Shown piece after piece: positions 1-8,250 of a DNA stretch of 64,000 nucleotides. The notes under the pieces are model-generated. The model was not told where the DNA came from and ran no database searches. It saw only the letters and a program-made list of their open reading frames with translations. The stretch spans positions 160,518-224,517 of the forward strand of contig JAHREW010000005.1 in NCBI GenBank assembly GCA_020883125.1. Direction: 5' to 3'. Both the position numbers and the translations under genes were made by a program. The stretch is from Microcoleus sp. CAWBG506 (GTDB lineage Bacteria; Cyanobacteriota; Cyanobacteriia; Cyanobacteriales; Microcoleaceae). Every line of letters begins with the position of its first letter. The stretch's first letter is position 1.

Positions 1-917
1 GTACTGCTCTCGGCCTCGAATTCCTGCCATTTGCCTTTTTTTGCTCCCTCATCCAAACTGCGAACTTGATCTGCATCCAGAGATAAATAAGCAACATCGA
101 TCGCACTGGTGCGAAAACTATTAAACAAATTGGCGGAACTAGAAAGCAGCAACAAATCTATTCCTTTATTTTGGGGTTTTTCTCCCCAATATTTATCAAA
201 TACATCTATTTTGAGAGAATCTGTGCCATACTTGGCTAGCTTGTAGCGTCCGGTTCCCACAAATGTATCAGGTTTAAATTTACCCTCGCCAATTTCGTAA
301 GCTTTCGGAGAAATGGCACAAGTACCAGCAAAGGTGAGCATGGCCGGAAAAGCAGCAAAAGGCTTTTTTAATTTAAAAGTTAACTCATATTCGCCCGTCG
401 CTGTCACTGATTCTACTGCATCACCTAATAGGAAAGCTGGACGGCCACCATTTTTGATAAACCGCTGTAAAGAAAACTCCATTGCTGCGGCATTGAATGG
501 TGTATCATCGTGAAAAATCACCCCTTGACGCAGGGGAATTGTATAGGTTAATCCATCGGGGCTGATTTTGGGCATGGCTGTGGCTAAATCCGGGATTAAC
601 TTTGTAGTTCCAGACTCGTAGGTGTAGAGAGTATCGCCCAAATTGTGCAACAATTGTGCTGAGATCACTTCGTAGGCGTCCCCAGGGTCGATCGTCCGCA
701 GTTTCAAGGTTGTGCCAATGGTAATGCGATCGCTCTGAGCATTGTTAGTGCCAGAATTAACCGATGGATTTGTCGGCTGTCGGCAGCTTACAATTAACCA
801 GCAGCAAAGACTCAACAGCGCTAGAACTTTAATGACGGAAGGTCTGATAAATATTTTTAGCTGCCACCGAGCTGTTCCCATTTTCATTTTACGCAATAAT
901 TCCCAAGTACGTATCAT
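1..917 (-). CDS. ABC transporter substrate-binding lipoprotein, family 5 (peptide/nickel type), C-terminus missing
   Basis: Reverse-strand reading frame open from ATG at 917 to the window edge (305 codons seen; no stop, so the 3' part lies outside). The N-terminus is basic, then a hydrophobic stretch ending in the lipobox IVSC at about residues 44-47, so it should be a lipoprotein bound to the outer face of the plasma membrane. The following sequence is typical of the SBP_bac_5 (DppA/OppA) fold: a segment LRTIDPGDAYEVISAQLL near residue 75, then DGLTYTIPLRQGVIFHDDTPF and FVGTGRYKL. Family members bind peptides, nickel or other small solutes for an ABC importer; the substrate cannot be told. 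No permease or ATPase gene is visible in the window. Alternative starts at the two Met codons 10 and 12 residues in are possible. Confidence 0.85.
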   Translation of the reverse strand, partial: MIRTWELLRKMKMGTARWQLKIFIRPSVIKVLALLSLCCWLIVSCRQPTNPSVNSGTNNAQSDRITIGTTLKLRTIDPGDAYEVISAQLLHNLGDTLYTYESGTTKLIPDLATAMPKISPDGLTYTIPLRQGVIFHDDTPFNAAAMEFSLQRFIKNGGRPAFLLGDAVESVTATGEYELTFKLKKPFAAFPAMLTFAGTCAISPKAYEIGEGKFKPDTFVGTGRYKLAKYGTDSLKIDVFDKYWGEKPQNKGIDLLLLSSSANLFNSFRTSAIDVAYLSLDADQVRSLDEGAKKGKWQEFEAESS

Positions 918-980
918 TAATCCAGAATCCAAAATCTAAAATTGCCCGATTCCCTATGCCCCATTCCCGATGCCCAAATA

Positions 981-2513
981 TCAAATTCCTTTGAGTAAAG
1001 TGCGCCAATCTCGACAGCGTTTGAGATAAATGCGAGCCACCCGATCGCTAGGGTTGTTCCGCAAACACTCTTCAAACAATTTTCCCGCTTCTCGAAACTC
1101 CTTGCGATCGCACAATAACATAGCTTCATTATATATGGACAAATTTTCTAGCTTTGGCAATCTCACCTCCTCTGGTTCGGCATCAAATACTTCATAAACT
1201 GTTACAAATTGAGATTTTCCTTTGACCTGTACCTTATCGACGATGCGAACAGCATAATCAGCCGGATTTCGCAACTTCTCAAAAGTGGCATGAGAAATTA
1301 ACAGCGGTACGCCGTAATCTTTGGTCAATCCTTCAATCCGAGAAGCCAAATTAACCGCATCGCTAATCACAGTGCTATCCATGCGACTTTTGCCACCCAC
1401 TGTCCCCAGCATCAAAGAACCTGTGTTAATCCCAATGCCAATTTGAATGGGGATATATCCCACATTTTGACGGTGTTTGTTGTATTCTTTGAGAATATTT
1501 AACATAGCAATACCAGCTTTGAGAGCATCATCTGCACAGTCGCTAAAGAGAGCCATAATTGCATCACCTATGTATTTGTCGATGAACCCATTATTTCTAG
1601 CAATAGCAGGCTCCATCCGCGACAAATAAGCATTGATAAAATTAAAATTTTCTTGTGGTGTCATGGTTTCAGAAAGCGTTGTAAAATCCCGGATATCCGC
1701 AAATAAAACCGACATTTCTTGCTGGGTTTGATCCCCTAAATTAACTTCGATAATGCTTTCATATCCCAGTAAATTTAGAAATTGATGGGGAACAAACCGC
1801 CCATAGGCATCAGTTAATTCTGACTCGGCATCTAGGGATGCTTCCAGACTTTGATTGAGGAGAGAGAGTTCATTAATAAACTTATGGCGATCGCTTTCTG
1901 CTTGTTTGCGTTCTGTAATATCTTGAAAAACTGCGATCGCAAAAGCCACACTACCATCCTCGTCAAAAATTGGTGTTCCCCAAATCTCGATCGGAATTAT
2001 ATTGTCGTGTAGATGAACTTCCATATCCTCAGCCGTGGAAGTTTCGCCCTTCAAAGCTCGGACGATTGGCAAATTTTCGCTAGGATAAATAGTATTAGTA
2101 CCCGCGAGATAAATTTGATAAACTTCCGACAAATTATCAACGGTATTTAATGGTAAAACCCCTTGGCAAAGCAACTGCTTGCCCGCACGATTAACATAGC
2201 AAGGTTTGCCTTCCGAATCAAGAACTACCACTCCTATGGGAATAGCTTCCAGAAACTGAGCCAGCCGCATTTCTGCTTCGCGCACTGCTTGCAACGCCTG
2301 ATAGCGTAACTCGCTTGTCAGATTATCAGAGTGTTCGGCACTGGTTTCCAACAAAATTTCCAGATCCGCTTTTTCCTCTTTCAATTCTTCCACTTGCTGG
2401 CGCAATCTTTCGAGTTCCAAAACTAGCTCTTCTCTCGATGGTTGTTCTTCTAACATAACCCTAGAACTTGCGCCTTTACCAACAGAAAATTGGATCATAA
2501 TTCCGAATCCCAA
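981..2513 (-). CDS. PAS domain class III adenylate cyclase
   Basis: 510 residues. Domains: coiled coil about 20-75, PAS about 80-205 ending in the usual DITERKQAE, class III nucleotidyl cyclase about 262-440, TPR-like tail about 455-505. Metal-binding Asp are D273 (FADIRDFT) and D317 (YIGDAIMALF); the purine-specifying pair reads K313 and T381, which fits ATP rather than GTP, and the transition-state N388 and R392 (VNLASR) are present, so the enzyme looks active and should make cAMP. It is soluble, with no membrane segment. It is the last gene of a four-gene same-strand group and starts 15 bp after the STAS gene, suggesting that partner switching upstream controls cAMP output. Start chosen at the first ATG; ATG codons 6 and 20 are alternatives, the latter beginning exactly at the coiled coil. 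Confidence 0.9.
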   Translation of the reverse strand: MGFGIMIQFSVGKGASSRVMLEEQPSREELVLELERLRQQVEELKEEKADLEILLETSAEHSDNLTSELRYQALQAVREAEMRLAQFLEAIPIGVVVLDSEGKPCYVNRAGKQLLCQGVLPLNTVDNLSEVYQIYLAGTNTIYPSENLPIVRALKGETSTAEDMEVHLHDNIIPIEIWGTPIFDEDGSVAFAIAVFQDITERKQAESDRHKFINELSLLNQSLEASLDAESELTDAYGRFVPHQFLNLLGYESIIEVNLGDQTQQEMSVLFADIRDFTTLSETMTPQENFNFINAYLSRMEPAIARNNGFIDKYIGDAIMALFSDCADDALKAGIAMLNILKEYNKHRQNVGYIPIQIGIGINTGSLMLGTVGGKSRMDSTVISDAVNLASRIEGLTKDYGVPLLISHATFEKLRNPADYAVRIVDKVQVKGKSQFVTVYEVFDAEPEEVRLPKLENLSIYNEAMLLCDRKEFREAGKLFEECLRNNPSDRVARIYLKRCRDWRTLLKGI

Positions 2514-2528
2514 AGACTCTGGCAGTTC

Positions 2529-2873
2529 CTACACTAATTCCACCACTAAAGCAGGCATTAGACGCTGCAAATTCTTCAAAGATTTACCTTGCCAAGCGAT
2601 AGAGTTAGAGCCTTGTACTACCATTTGCACCCCAGGTTTTTTTCGCATCTCAATGATGAACTTCGACAGCATACTGATCCCCGAACTGTTCAAAAATTCT
2701 AACCGCTGCAAATTCAGAATAATTTTTTCCCTTTGCGTATTGGCTACATCGCCGAGCAACTGGATAATCGGCTGGTATTCTTCGATCCCGCTTAGTCGCA
2801 GGGAGCCTGAAAAACTCACCGTCGCTGTCTCTCGATCGTAGCAGATGTGGTATTTTTCTGTCTTAATTTCCAT
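2529..2873 (-). CDS. STAS-like regulatory protein (slr1659 type)
   Basis: 114 residues. The middle carries the STAS signature: a beta strand KIILNLQRLEFLNSSGISML at about 51-70, where SS at 63-64 sits at the position of the phosphorylated Ser of anti-anti-sigma factors. The C-terminal segment is the usual helix-strand end of the fold. In Synechocystis the related slr1658-slr1659 pair is adjacent, as here with the 192-residue ATPase upstream (47 bp gap). By analogy, this protein is phosphorylated by the ATPase and dephosphorylated by the SpoIIE-type phosphatase encoded first in the group. The partner released or bound could be the cyclase directly downstream (15 bp gap); that is inference. Confidence 0.8.
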   Translation of the reverse strand: MEIKTEKYHICYDRETATVSFSGSLRLSGIEEYQPIIQLLGDVANTQREKIILNLQRLEFLNSSGISMLSKFIIEMRKKPGVQMVVQGSNSIAWQGKSLKNLQRLMPALVVELV

Positions 2874-2920
2874 TGTGGCGAAAAAAGTTGGTTAAGTTGG
2901 ATAAGTGATGCCGGATGGGC

Positions 2921-3499
2921 TTATAATTTTAGTTGTACCATCGTGGTCACGGCAATGACTTCCGGGTCTTCTTGAACAGTCTCGAACTTCCAGCCCATCT
3001 TGGCGCTGTAGTCGTTGAGCATAGTCAACAAGCCTAACCCGGAAGCAGTACAGTTGTCATCAGCAGCATTTTTTTCTAACTGCTCAATATACATCTCGCT
3101 GGGGTCGCAAAGCAGCAATTTCTGAATGTAAGCCTGAAAATTGTCAACAGCAGAAGGAGGAATGCTGTTAGCCACCGAAAAAATCAGTCCGTCCTGCTCC
3201 AATTGTAGTTTAATATCGATCGGGTAATTAGAAGTTTCATCGTTAAACTTCATAGCATTTTCTAATAACTCATTAGCAATATAGCTAACGGCACTTTTCA
3301 CCTCCGCTTGTCTTGTCAGTGCTGATCCATCCTCTTGAGTCCCCGGAAAAAAAGTCGTCAAGTAGTCCGCGAGGAAATCAGCCGATAAACCGTTATTCCG
3401 CCATCGTTGCTTCAGGGGAATAGAACTAGGAGAAAATCCAATGATTAAATATTCTTGGCTGGGAGTCGGTTCAATGAAATTACCGAAGATATGATTCAT
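2921..3499 (-). CDS. GHKL-like ATP-binding regulator (slr1658 type, possible anti-sigma-like kinase)
   Basis: 192 residues, soluble. A stretch ANELLENAMKFND at about 96-108 resembles the N box of GHKL ATPases (anti-sigma kinases and histidine kinases), and ASGLGLLTMLNDYS near 151-164 resembles a glycine-rich ATP lid region, though the classical DxGxG box is not seen. Cyanobacterial slr1658-type proteins of this size are usually next to slr1659-type STAS proteins, as here. The probable role is the kinase or switch partner for that STAS protein. It lies 141 bp after the phosphatase gene and 47 bp before the STAS gene. Whether it really hydrolyses ATP is open. Confidence 0.7.
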   Translation of the reverse strand: MNHIFGNFIEPTPSQEYLIIGFSPSSIPLKQRWRNNGLSADFLADYLTTFFPGTQEDGSALTRQAEVKSAVSYIANELLENAMKFNDETSNYPIDIKLQLEQDGLIFSVANSIPPSAVDNFQAYIQKLLLCDPSEMYIEQLEKNAADDNCTASGLGLLTMLNDYSAKMGWKFETVQEDPEVIAVTTMVQLKL

Positions 3500-3640
3500 G
3501 TTAATTAGTCTGTGGTCTGTTAGTCTTAGTGATTTGTGAGGGTATGTTTCTGATTATGTAGTGTTGATTTACAGGGGGTTATTTATGAATTTTTGGTTTT
3601 CATAACTAATCTATCCTAACCAATAACTGATAACCAATAA

Positions 3641-5632
3641 TTATTTTTGTTTGAGAATCAGCAATGTGATATCATCAAATATTTTTTGTTCGCCTATGTG
3701 CGATCGCACATCGTCAATGACAGCGTACCTGATTTCTGATGCGGTTCGTTGCCAATTTATTTGTATTACGTCAATTAACCGCTCTAAACCGTAAAGAGTT
3801 TTATCCATATTTTCAGCTTCCGTAATCCCATCAGTGTACAGCACTACCACATCTCCTTTATATAACTGCACCATTTTTTCAGCAACAAATTCAGCAATAT
3901 CTGCATCTAGTCCGATGGGGAAACCCAAATCGATGGTATCAAACCGCTCTACAGAACCATTAGAACGCACTACAATCATTTCTTCGTGCTGACCGCTCAA
4001 TTTCAGCATTCCTTCCTCATAGTCTAGCAAAGCCAAGCTAGCATTCTTGTCAGATTTCATCCGTTGTACATTATCGTAAATAGCCCGATTAATGGCACTT
4101 AAAAATCGAACGGGATCTGGTTCATTGTAAGCCAGCAAAGTCCGCACAGCCGTTTGAACCATAATCATTAAAACACCACTTTCTAAGCCATGTCCAGTGA
4201 CATCGCCGATACCAATCTTTACTCTACCATCTTGCTGAAGTACATCGTAATAATCGCCACCTACTTCATCGGCAGATTCCATAAATCCTGCAATATCAAG
4301 ACCGATTACTGCCTTAAGTTCTCGGTCTTTCGGCAACAGCATTTGCTGAATTTTGCGAGTAACGTCTAATTCGGCACTCATCCGCACATTTTCGGCTTTG
4401 AGGCGATCGTTTAAAACAGTAATTTCTTGGTTCGCATAAACTAATGCCTCAGCAATTTTGTTGAATGACCTCACAACTTGCCCCAATTCATCTTTGTTAT
4501 CCAAATTAATTTTGTAATCAAGATTCCCTCTTGCCATTTTTTTGGAAGCTTCATCCAGTACCAAGACCGTTTCCATCACGGAATGATAAAAAGATACAAA
4601 TACATAAAATACTATGGATAGACTCACGAAAACAACTATTGTAATTGTTCGCTTTTTGTTCATAAGATGTTCAATACGATTATGTAGTAAGACATCTAAT
4701 TCGTCTAGGCTTTTATCCCACAGATCAAAACTTAATTCTAGCACTCTTTCAGTTGAGTCAATATAGGCATAATACTGAACATTTTCCGATGGATAGTTTA
4801 GTTTATCTAGACTTTTAGATAATTGATATATAAGAAAAATAAAGCTTTGCAAATCATTATTTAATTTGGGCTTTAAGTTTTGTTGTGAATTGTTTATAAA
4901 CGCAACATTCATGTTAAGGTCTAAAGCCTCACTTAATTCTCTTAATTTTACAGAAAGAGCAATATACTGGGTTCTATCATCTTGTGTAGCATTTGAGATC
5001 AGGCTGATTTTTTCAGAAATCCTTCTGATTTCGGAAAGATTTTTTTGAATTTCGGGCAGTTTCAATAAAGTAGCATCCATTAAGTAATAAGTGTCTAAGT
5101 CGGGATCTAATATTAAGTTGGAACTATCCCCAACATCAGCAGCCAATTTATTAATATTTGCTAATAATGTTTGATATAAAAAGTCATAGGTTTCTAAGCT
5201 CCACTGGTGGCGACGCCGTTTAAAATTTTGCCAAGTAAGATAATTTTTATTCATTTTTTCTGAAGATTTTAATAAATTTCCGAGCCTGCTATCAGTATTG
5301 GCAAGATTTTGAAAGTTTGAGTCTATTTTTGCTTCTAGTTCTGCCCTGAACTCTGGTCTGCTTAAATTTGTGTTTAAAGGCTGATAATCTAAAAGTTGAA
5401 GTTGCGGTATGTCTTGTCTCAATTGTCGTAGGGGCCGCAGGTATTCATTGCCATAAATTTCTTTTTGAGCAAAATTTACCTGGCTATTAATCTCGGAAAT
5501 CAGCAGGCATATGACCAATGTTAAGGGCAGGGCAAAGAGAAAGCCGATGAGGATAAATTTTTGGGGATAGCTCAGACGATTCATTAAATGGATTCCCAAG
5601 GATTTTCGGTTCATATGTGACACAATCCACAA
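3641..5632 (-). CDS. Membrane-bound SpoIIE/RsbU-type PP2C protein phosphatase with HAMP domain
   Basis: 663 residues. TM1 about 26-46, a sensor region of ~280 residues outside the membrane with no recognised fold, TM2 about 327-349, HAMP about 350-405, then a coiled linker and a SpoIIE/RsbU PP2C domain about 430-663. Metal-binding acidic residues of PP2C are visible in DEVGGDYYD, IGDVTGHG, LYTDGITEA and DDITLLIL. It should dephosphorylate the STAS protein encoded two genes downstream in response to an external signal. It opens the four-gene group. The start shown is the first ATG; ATG codons 7 and 17 are alternatives that keep both membrane segments. Confidence 0.9.
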   Translation of the reverse strand: MWIVSHMNRKSLGIHLMNRLSYPQKFILIGFLFALPLTLVICLLISEINSQVNFAQKEIYGNEYLRPLRQLRQDIPQLQLLDYQPLNTNLSRPEFRAELEAKIDSNFQNLANTDSRLGNLLKSSEKMNKNYLTWQNFKRRRHQWSLETYDFLYQTLLANINKLAADVGDSSNLILDPDLDTYYLMDATLLKLPEIQKNLSEIRRISEKISLISNATQDDRTQYIALSVKLRELSEALDLNMNVAFINNSQQNLKPKLNNDLQSFIFLIYQLSKSLDKLNYPSENVQYYAYIDSTERVLELSFDLWDKSLDELDVLLHNRIEHLMNKKRTITIVVFVSLSIVFYVFVSFYHSVMETVLVLDEASKKMARGNLDYKINLDNKDELGQVVRSFNKIAEALVYANQEITVLNDRLKAENVRMSAELDVTRKIQQMLLPKDRELKAVIGLDIAGFMESADEVGGDYYDVLQQDGRVKIGIGDVTGHGLESGVLMIMVQTAVRTLLAYNEPDPVRFLSAINRAIYDNVQRMKSDKNASLALLDYEEGMLKLSGQHEEMIVVRSNGSVERFDTIDLGFPIGLDADIAEFVAEKMVQLYKGDVVVLYTDGITEAENMDKTLYGLERLIDVIQINWQRTASEIRYAVIDDVRSHIGEQKIFDDITLLILKQK

Positions 5633-5730
5633 ATATTTTACTCAATCAGTAGCAAAAACTACTAATTTTTTGGATTATTCCTGAAAAAGTCAGTTTTTAG
5701 GCAAAATCAGCAGTTTTGCCAGGATTCATT

Positions 5731-5858
5731 TATAGCAACTGCCAAGGCGATTAGGGCAGATTTTGTAGGGGCGGGTTCACCGATATCTTTCATCGGTATA
5801 GACAAATTCTATAAACCCGCCCCCACCCCACGACTTAACCACCCTGGCGGTTGCTATA
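5731..5858. repeat. Short inverted-repeat element (MITE-like), ~128 bp
   Basis: The ends are imperfect inverted repeats: TATAGCAACTGCCAAGG at 5731-5747 and its near complement at 5842-5858. Inside, GGGGCGGGTT pairs with AACCCGCCCC, and GAT..ATC pairs flank the centre. Related end sequences recur at 6611-6625 and 45562-45580, so the end motif is dispersed. It lies in a 401-bp gap between the phosphatase gene and the exported protein at 6034. No transposase is inside, so it would have to be mobilised in trans. Confidence 0.55.
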
Positions 5859-5892
5859 TTTCCTGAAACTCTAATTTAGAGACGGAATAAAA

Positions 5893-5976
5893 CAATACTT
5901 ACATAGCTGCACTTGTAATGTTAGTTCTTGATCGAGGAACCAACACTAACATTAGCAGTGTCTACATAAGTATTGT
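5893..5976. repeat. Long imperfect hairpin (84 bp) upstream of the exported protein
   Basis: Left arm ACAATACTTA at 5893-5902 pairs perfectly with TAAGTATTGT at 5967-5976, and AATGTTAGT at 5917-5925 pairs perfectly with ACTAACATT at 5945-5953; the sequence between the two stems also aligns with a few mismatches. The result is a two-arm hairpin with arms of ~33 nt and a 19-nt loop, ending 57 bp before the ATG at 6034. It could be a tiny MITE, an attenuator in the leader, or a regulator site. Confidence 0.55.
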
Positions 5977-6033
5977 GAGTGTTGTGTTCAGCAGCGATCG
6001 CGCCGCAGTCTGAAGTGAGGTGGAGGGCTTGTA

Positions 6034-6609
6034 ATGAAACGAATTTCCGAAAATAACTCTCAAGACAGTCAAAACCAAGCTCAAAAGCAGCCCAGGCCTT
6101 TAGTCCTGGCTTTGGTGTTAACAGGAATTCTGGCATTGGAAATGTATCCGAGTCTAGTAGATACCGCTGCTGCTAATACTGGGGCGCTGAAAAATTCCTT
6201 AACCAAGTTGGAAAGCCAACAACAGCCAAGCATCAAGGAATTTGTGCCCACACCTGTTCTGGAAAACATCAGCTATTCGGAATTTGCAGTGAATAATTTA
6301 ACTTCCGAAGTAGACAATTTGGCTCAGGGCTCGCCCCAAAACCCCCCAAGCCCATTGCCCGCTTCCATAGTTGAGGCTGTTCGACTCCACTTGTCGCGCC
6401 AAACTGGTATTACTGCTGGAGAGTTACGAGTAACTGAATCGAGCCGCCAAACTTGGCCGAATACTTGTTTGGGAATCTCGACAACTAATGAGTTGTGCGG
6501 CCAAATGATTGTCAAAGGTTGGCGGGTTGTGGTTTCTGATGGCAGCCAAATTTGGGTTTATCGCACCGATGCTAGGGGAAAGGTGTTGCGTTTGGAACCG
6601 AAAAATTGA
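6034..6609 (+). CDS. Hypothetical exported or anchored protein
   Basis: 191 residues, not recognised as a named family. An N-terminal basic/polar stretch is followed by a hydrophobic segment about 23-45 that could be a signal anchor. The middle (50-115) is Pro/Ser/Gln rich and likely disordered. The C-terminal ~75 residues form a compact predicted domain with two Cys (in WPNTCLGI and ELCGQMI) that may form a disulphide, and a repeated WRVVVSDGSQIWVYRTD strand pattern; this type of C-terminal domain is common in cyanobacterial exported proteins of unknown role. It stands alone on its strand between two repeat elements. Confidence 0.65.
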   Translation: MKRISENNSQDSQNQAQKQPRPLVLALVLTGILALEMYPSLVDTAAANTGALKNSLTKLESQQQPSIKEFVPTPVLENISYSEFAVNNLTSEVDNLAQGSPQNPPSPLPASIVEAVRLHLSRQTGITAGELRVTESSRQTWPNTCLGISTTNELCGQMIVKGWRVVVSDGSQIWVYRTDARGKVLRLEPKN

Positions 6610-6621
6610 TGTGGCGGTTGC

Positions 6622-6814
6622 TATAGAACCCATTTGAGATCTTTTAAATCGCCCATCCTGGGTCGGATGAAGCATTTGGACATCAAAAATCTGGTTTTTC
6701 TGAGCGATTCTCGCCCAAATGCTTCATCCCTAGACCACATGAACGTTAATCTGTGTTTGATGAGGCTGATGATTATAAGGCTTGTCGCCTCAAAGATGTC
6801 CAATTGGTTCTATA
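6622..6814. repeat. MITE, ~193 bp, with terminal and internal inverted repeats
   Basis: The terminal inverted repeats are 23 bp with 19 matches, starting TATAGAACC at 6622 and ending GGTTCTATA at 6814. A second, perfect 15-bp inverted pair (GGATGAAGCATTTGG at 6665-6679 and its complement at 6715-6729) lies inside. TA at both ends would fit the TA target of IS630/Tc1-type transposases. The element sits between the stop of the 6034 gene and the end of mnmA and has no coding frame of its own. Confidence 0.65.
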
Positions 6815-6850
6815 CATCAATTTAGTTAAATTTGTTTATGAGGCGGGCTT

Positions 6851-7948
6851 CTAGCCTGCCTTTGATGCTGCTTGTTTTTCGATGAGTCCGCCACCAAGAA
6901 GCAAGTCCCCTTCGTACCAAACGGCGGCTTGTCCGGGGGTGATGCTCAACTGCGGTTCGTCAAAAATTAACTTAACTCTTGTACCGCGGTTATTTTCTGG
7001 TTCCTGGGATGATTCTAGGGGAATTACTGTGGCGGGGACTGGGTGCGATCGATAGCGAATCTGTACTTCGGCTCGAATGGGAGCTGTTGGCGGTGCTACA
7101 GAAACCCAATTCACTTGCTGGACATAACATTCGGATTCTACTGCTAAGAGTCGATCGCCGACAATCACCCGATTTCTGGCAGCATCCAATTCGACCACGT
7201 ACAGGGGTTCCGGTGCTGCAATACCAAGTCCCTTGCGTTGGCCGATGGTATAGTGGTGTATGCCGTCGTGCTGTCCGAGCACTCGGCCATCCTTGTGTAC
7301 AATGTCACCCTTGTGCGGAGCAATGTATTTATCCAGAAATGCCCGCATCGAACCGTTACTTTCCACCAAACACAAATCCTGACTTTCGGGCTTATCAGCA
7401 GTTGTCAAGCCAAACTCCGCGGCTATTCTGCGAGTTTCGGTCTTGGTAATTTCCCCCAAAGGAAACTCCGTACCTGCGAGAAAATCTTGTGTCAAATCGT
7501 ACAAGAAATAGGACTGGTCTTTGCCAGGGTCGATCGCCCGACGCAACTGATAGCGACCTGTCTGAGTATCATGAGTAATCCGAGCGTAGTGACCTGTAGC
7601 AATTTTTTCAATTCCGAGTTCTTGGCGAGCATACTTGAGCATCGGGCCGAACTTAACAGTTTTATTGCACTGGGAACAAGGCAAAGGCGTAACTCCTGCA
7701 CTATAACCCTCCACCAAAAAATCCACAATACTTGCTTGAAAAACCTCGCGGCTGTCAACTATATGGTGCGGAACGCCCAACTGTTCGCAAATTTTAGCTG
7801 CATCGACCATTCCTTCAGAGCAGCACTGGCCTTTACCTTTCATCAGCCACAGAGTTAAACCCACCACTTCATATCCCTGATGGTGTAGAATTGCGGCTGC
7901 TGCGGAACTATCGACCCCGCCGGAGAGGCCTACAACAATCTTGTTCAT
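6851..7948 (-). CDS. mnmA: tRNA-specific 2-thiouridylase MnmA
   Basis: 365 residues, full length for the family. It makes the 2-thio group of the wobble uridine U34 in tRNAs for Lys, Glu and Gln, taking sulphur from a relay and activating U34 with ATP. The N-terminal PP-loop SGGVDSS is at 9-15; the two catalytic Cys are C94 (in [12 protein letters not shown]) and C193 (in SQDLCLVE), matching the known Cys pair. The C-terminal beta-barrel region carries [10 protein letters not shown] and the tail [10 protein letters not shown]. It stands alone; the nearest same-strand gene is tnpB beyond an IS right end. Start at ATG 7948 gives the usual N-terminus. Confidence 0.97.
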   Translation of the reverse strand: MNKIVVGLSGGVDSSAAAAILHHQGYEVVGLTLWLMKGKGQCCSEGMVDAAKICEQLGVPHHIVDSREVFQASIVDFLVEGYSAGVTPLPCSQCNKTVKFGPMLKYARQELGIEKIATGHYARITHDTQTGRYQLRRAIDPGKDQSYFLYDLTQDFLAGTEFPLGEITKTETRRIAAEFGLTTADKPESQDLCLVESNGSMRAFLDKYIAPHKGDIVHKDGRVLGQHDGIHHYTIGQRKGLGIAAPEPLYVVELDAARNRVIVGDRLLAVESECYVQQVNWVSVAPPTAPIRAEVQIRYRSHPVPATVIPLESSQEPENNRGTRVKLIFDEPQLSITPGQAAVWYEGDLLLGGGLIEKQAASKAG

Positions 7949-8014
7949 GGTTCGGAGAAAACTTGCTATTTTACTGTTACTTCGTTCGATCGAGCTAATT
8001 TATTATAGTACAAA

Positions 8015-8250
8015 AATACTACAAGTTGCTACTGTTGCTGTTCTTTGAAATTTTAACATTCCTTTGACACTCAAGCGGTCTAAAGACACGCTCGATTCTG
8101 CAGACAGAATAGACATAGGCAACGCCCAAAGTCTAACTCTCGCTACGGTCGTCAAACACCGTCTATTCAGTCGGTCAAGGCTTACACCTAGCTTACTGAC
8201 TACTTTTCTCAGAAATATTAGCAGAACCATTTAAGTCTGCATTCACCACA
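8015..8250 (-). ncRNA. Possible TnpB guide RNA (omega RNA) region and element right end
   Basis: The sequence running off the 3' end of the tnpB gene is rich in inverted repeats: GACAGAATAGAC at 8103-8114 pairs 11 of 12 with 8161-8172, and GGTCTAAAGAC at 8077-8087 is a small hairpin. TnpB of IS200/IS605 elements works with an RNA copied from the 3' end of its gene and the right element end. The position and structure fit; exact ends cannot be set by eye. Confidence 0.3.

Noticed and set aside
6979-7858. Plus-strand frames of 156 and 206 codons opposite mnmA
   Set aside because: Shadow frames of a well-conserved gene.
8003-8230. 75-codon minus-strand frame after tnpB
   Set aside because: Lies in the structured right end of the element, overlaps the tnpB end, no protein-like pattern.
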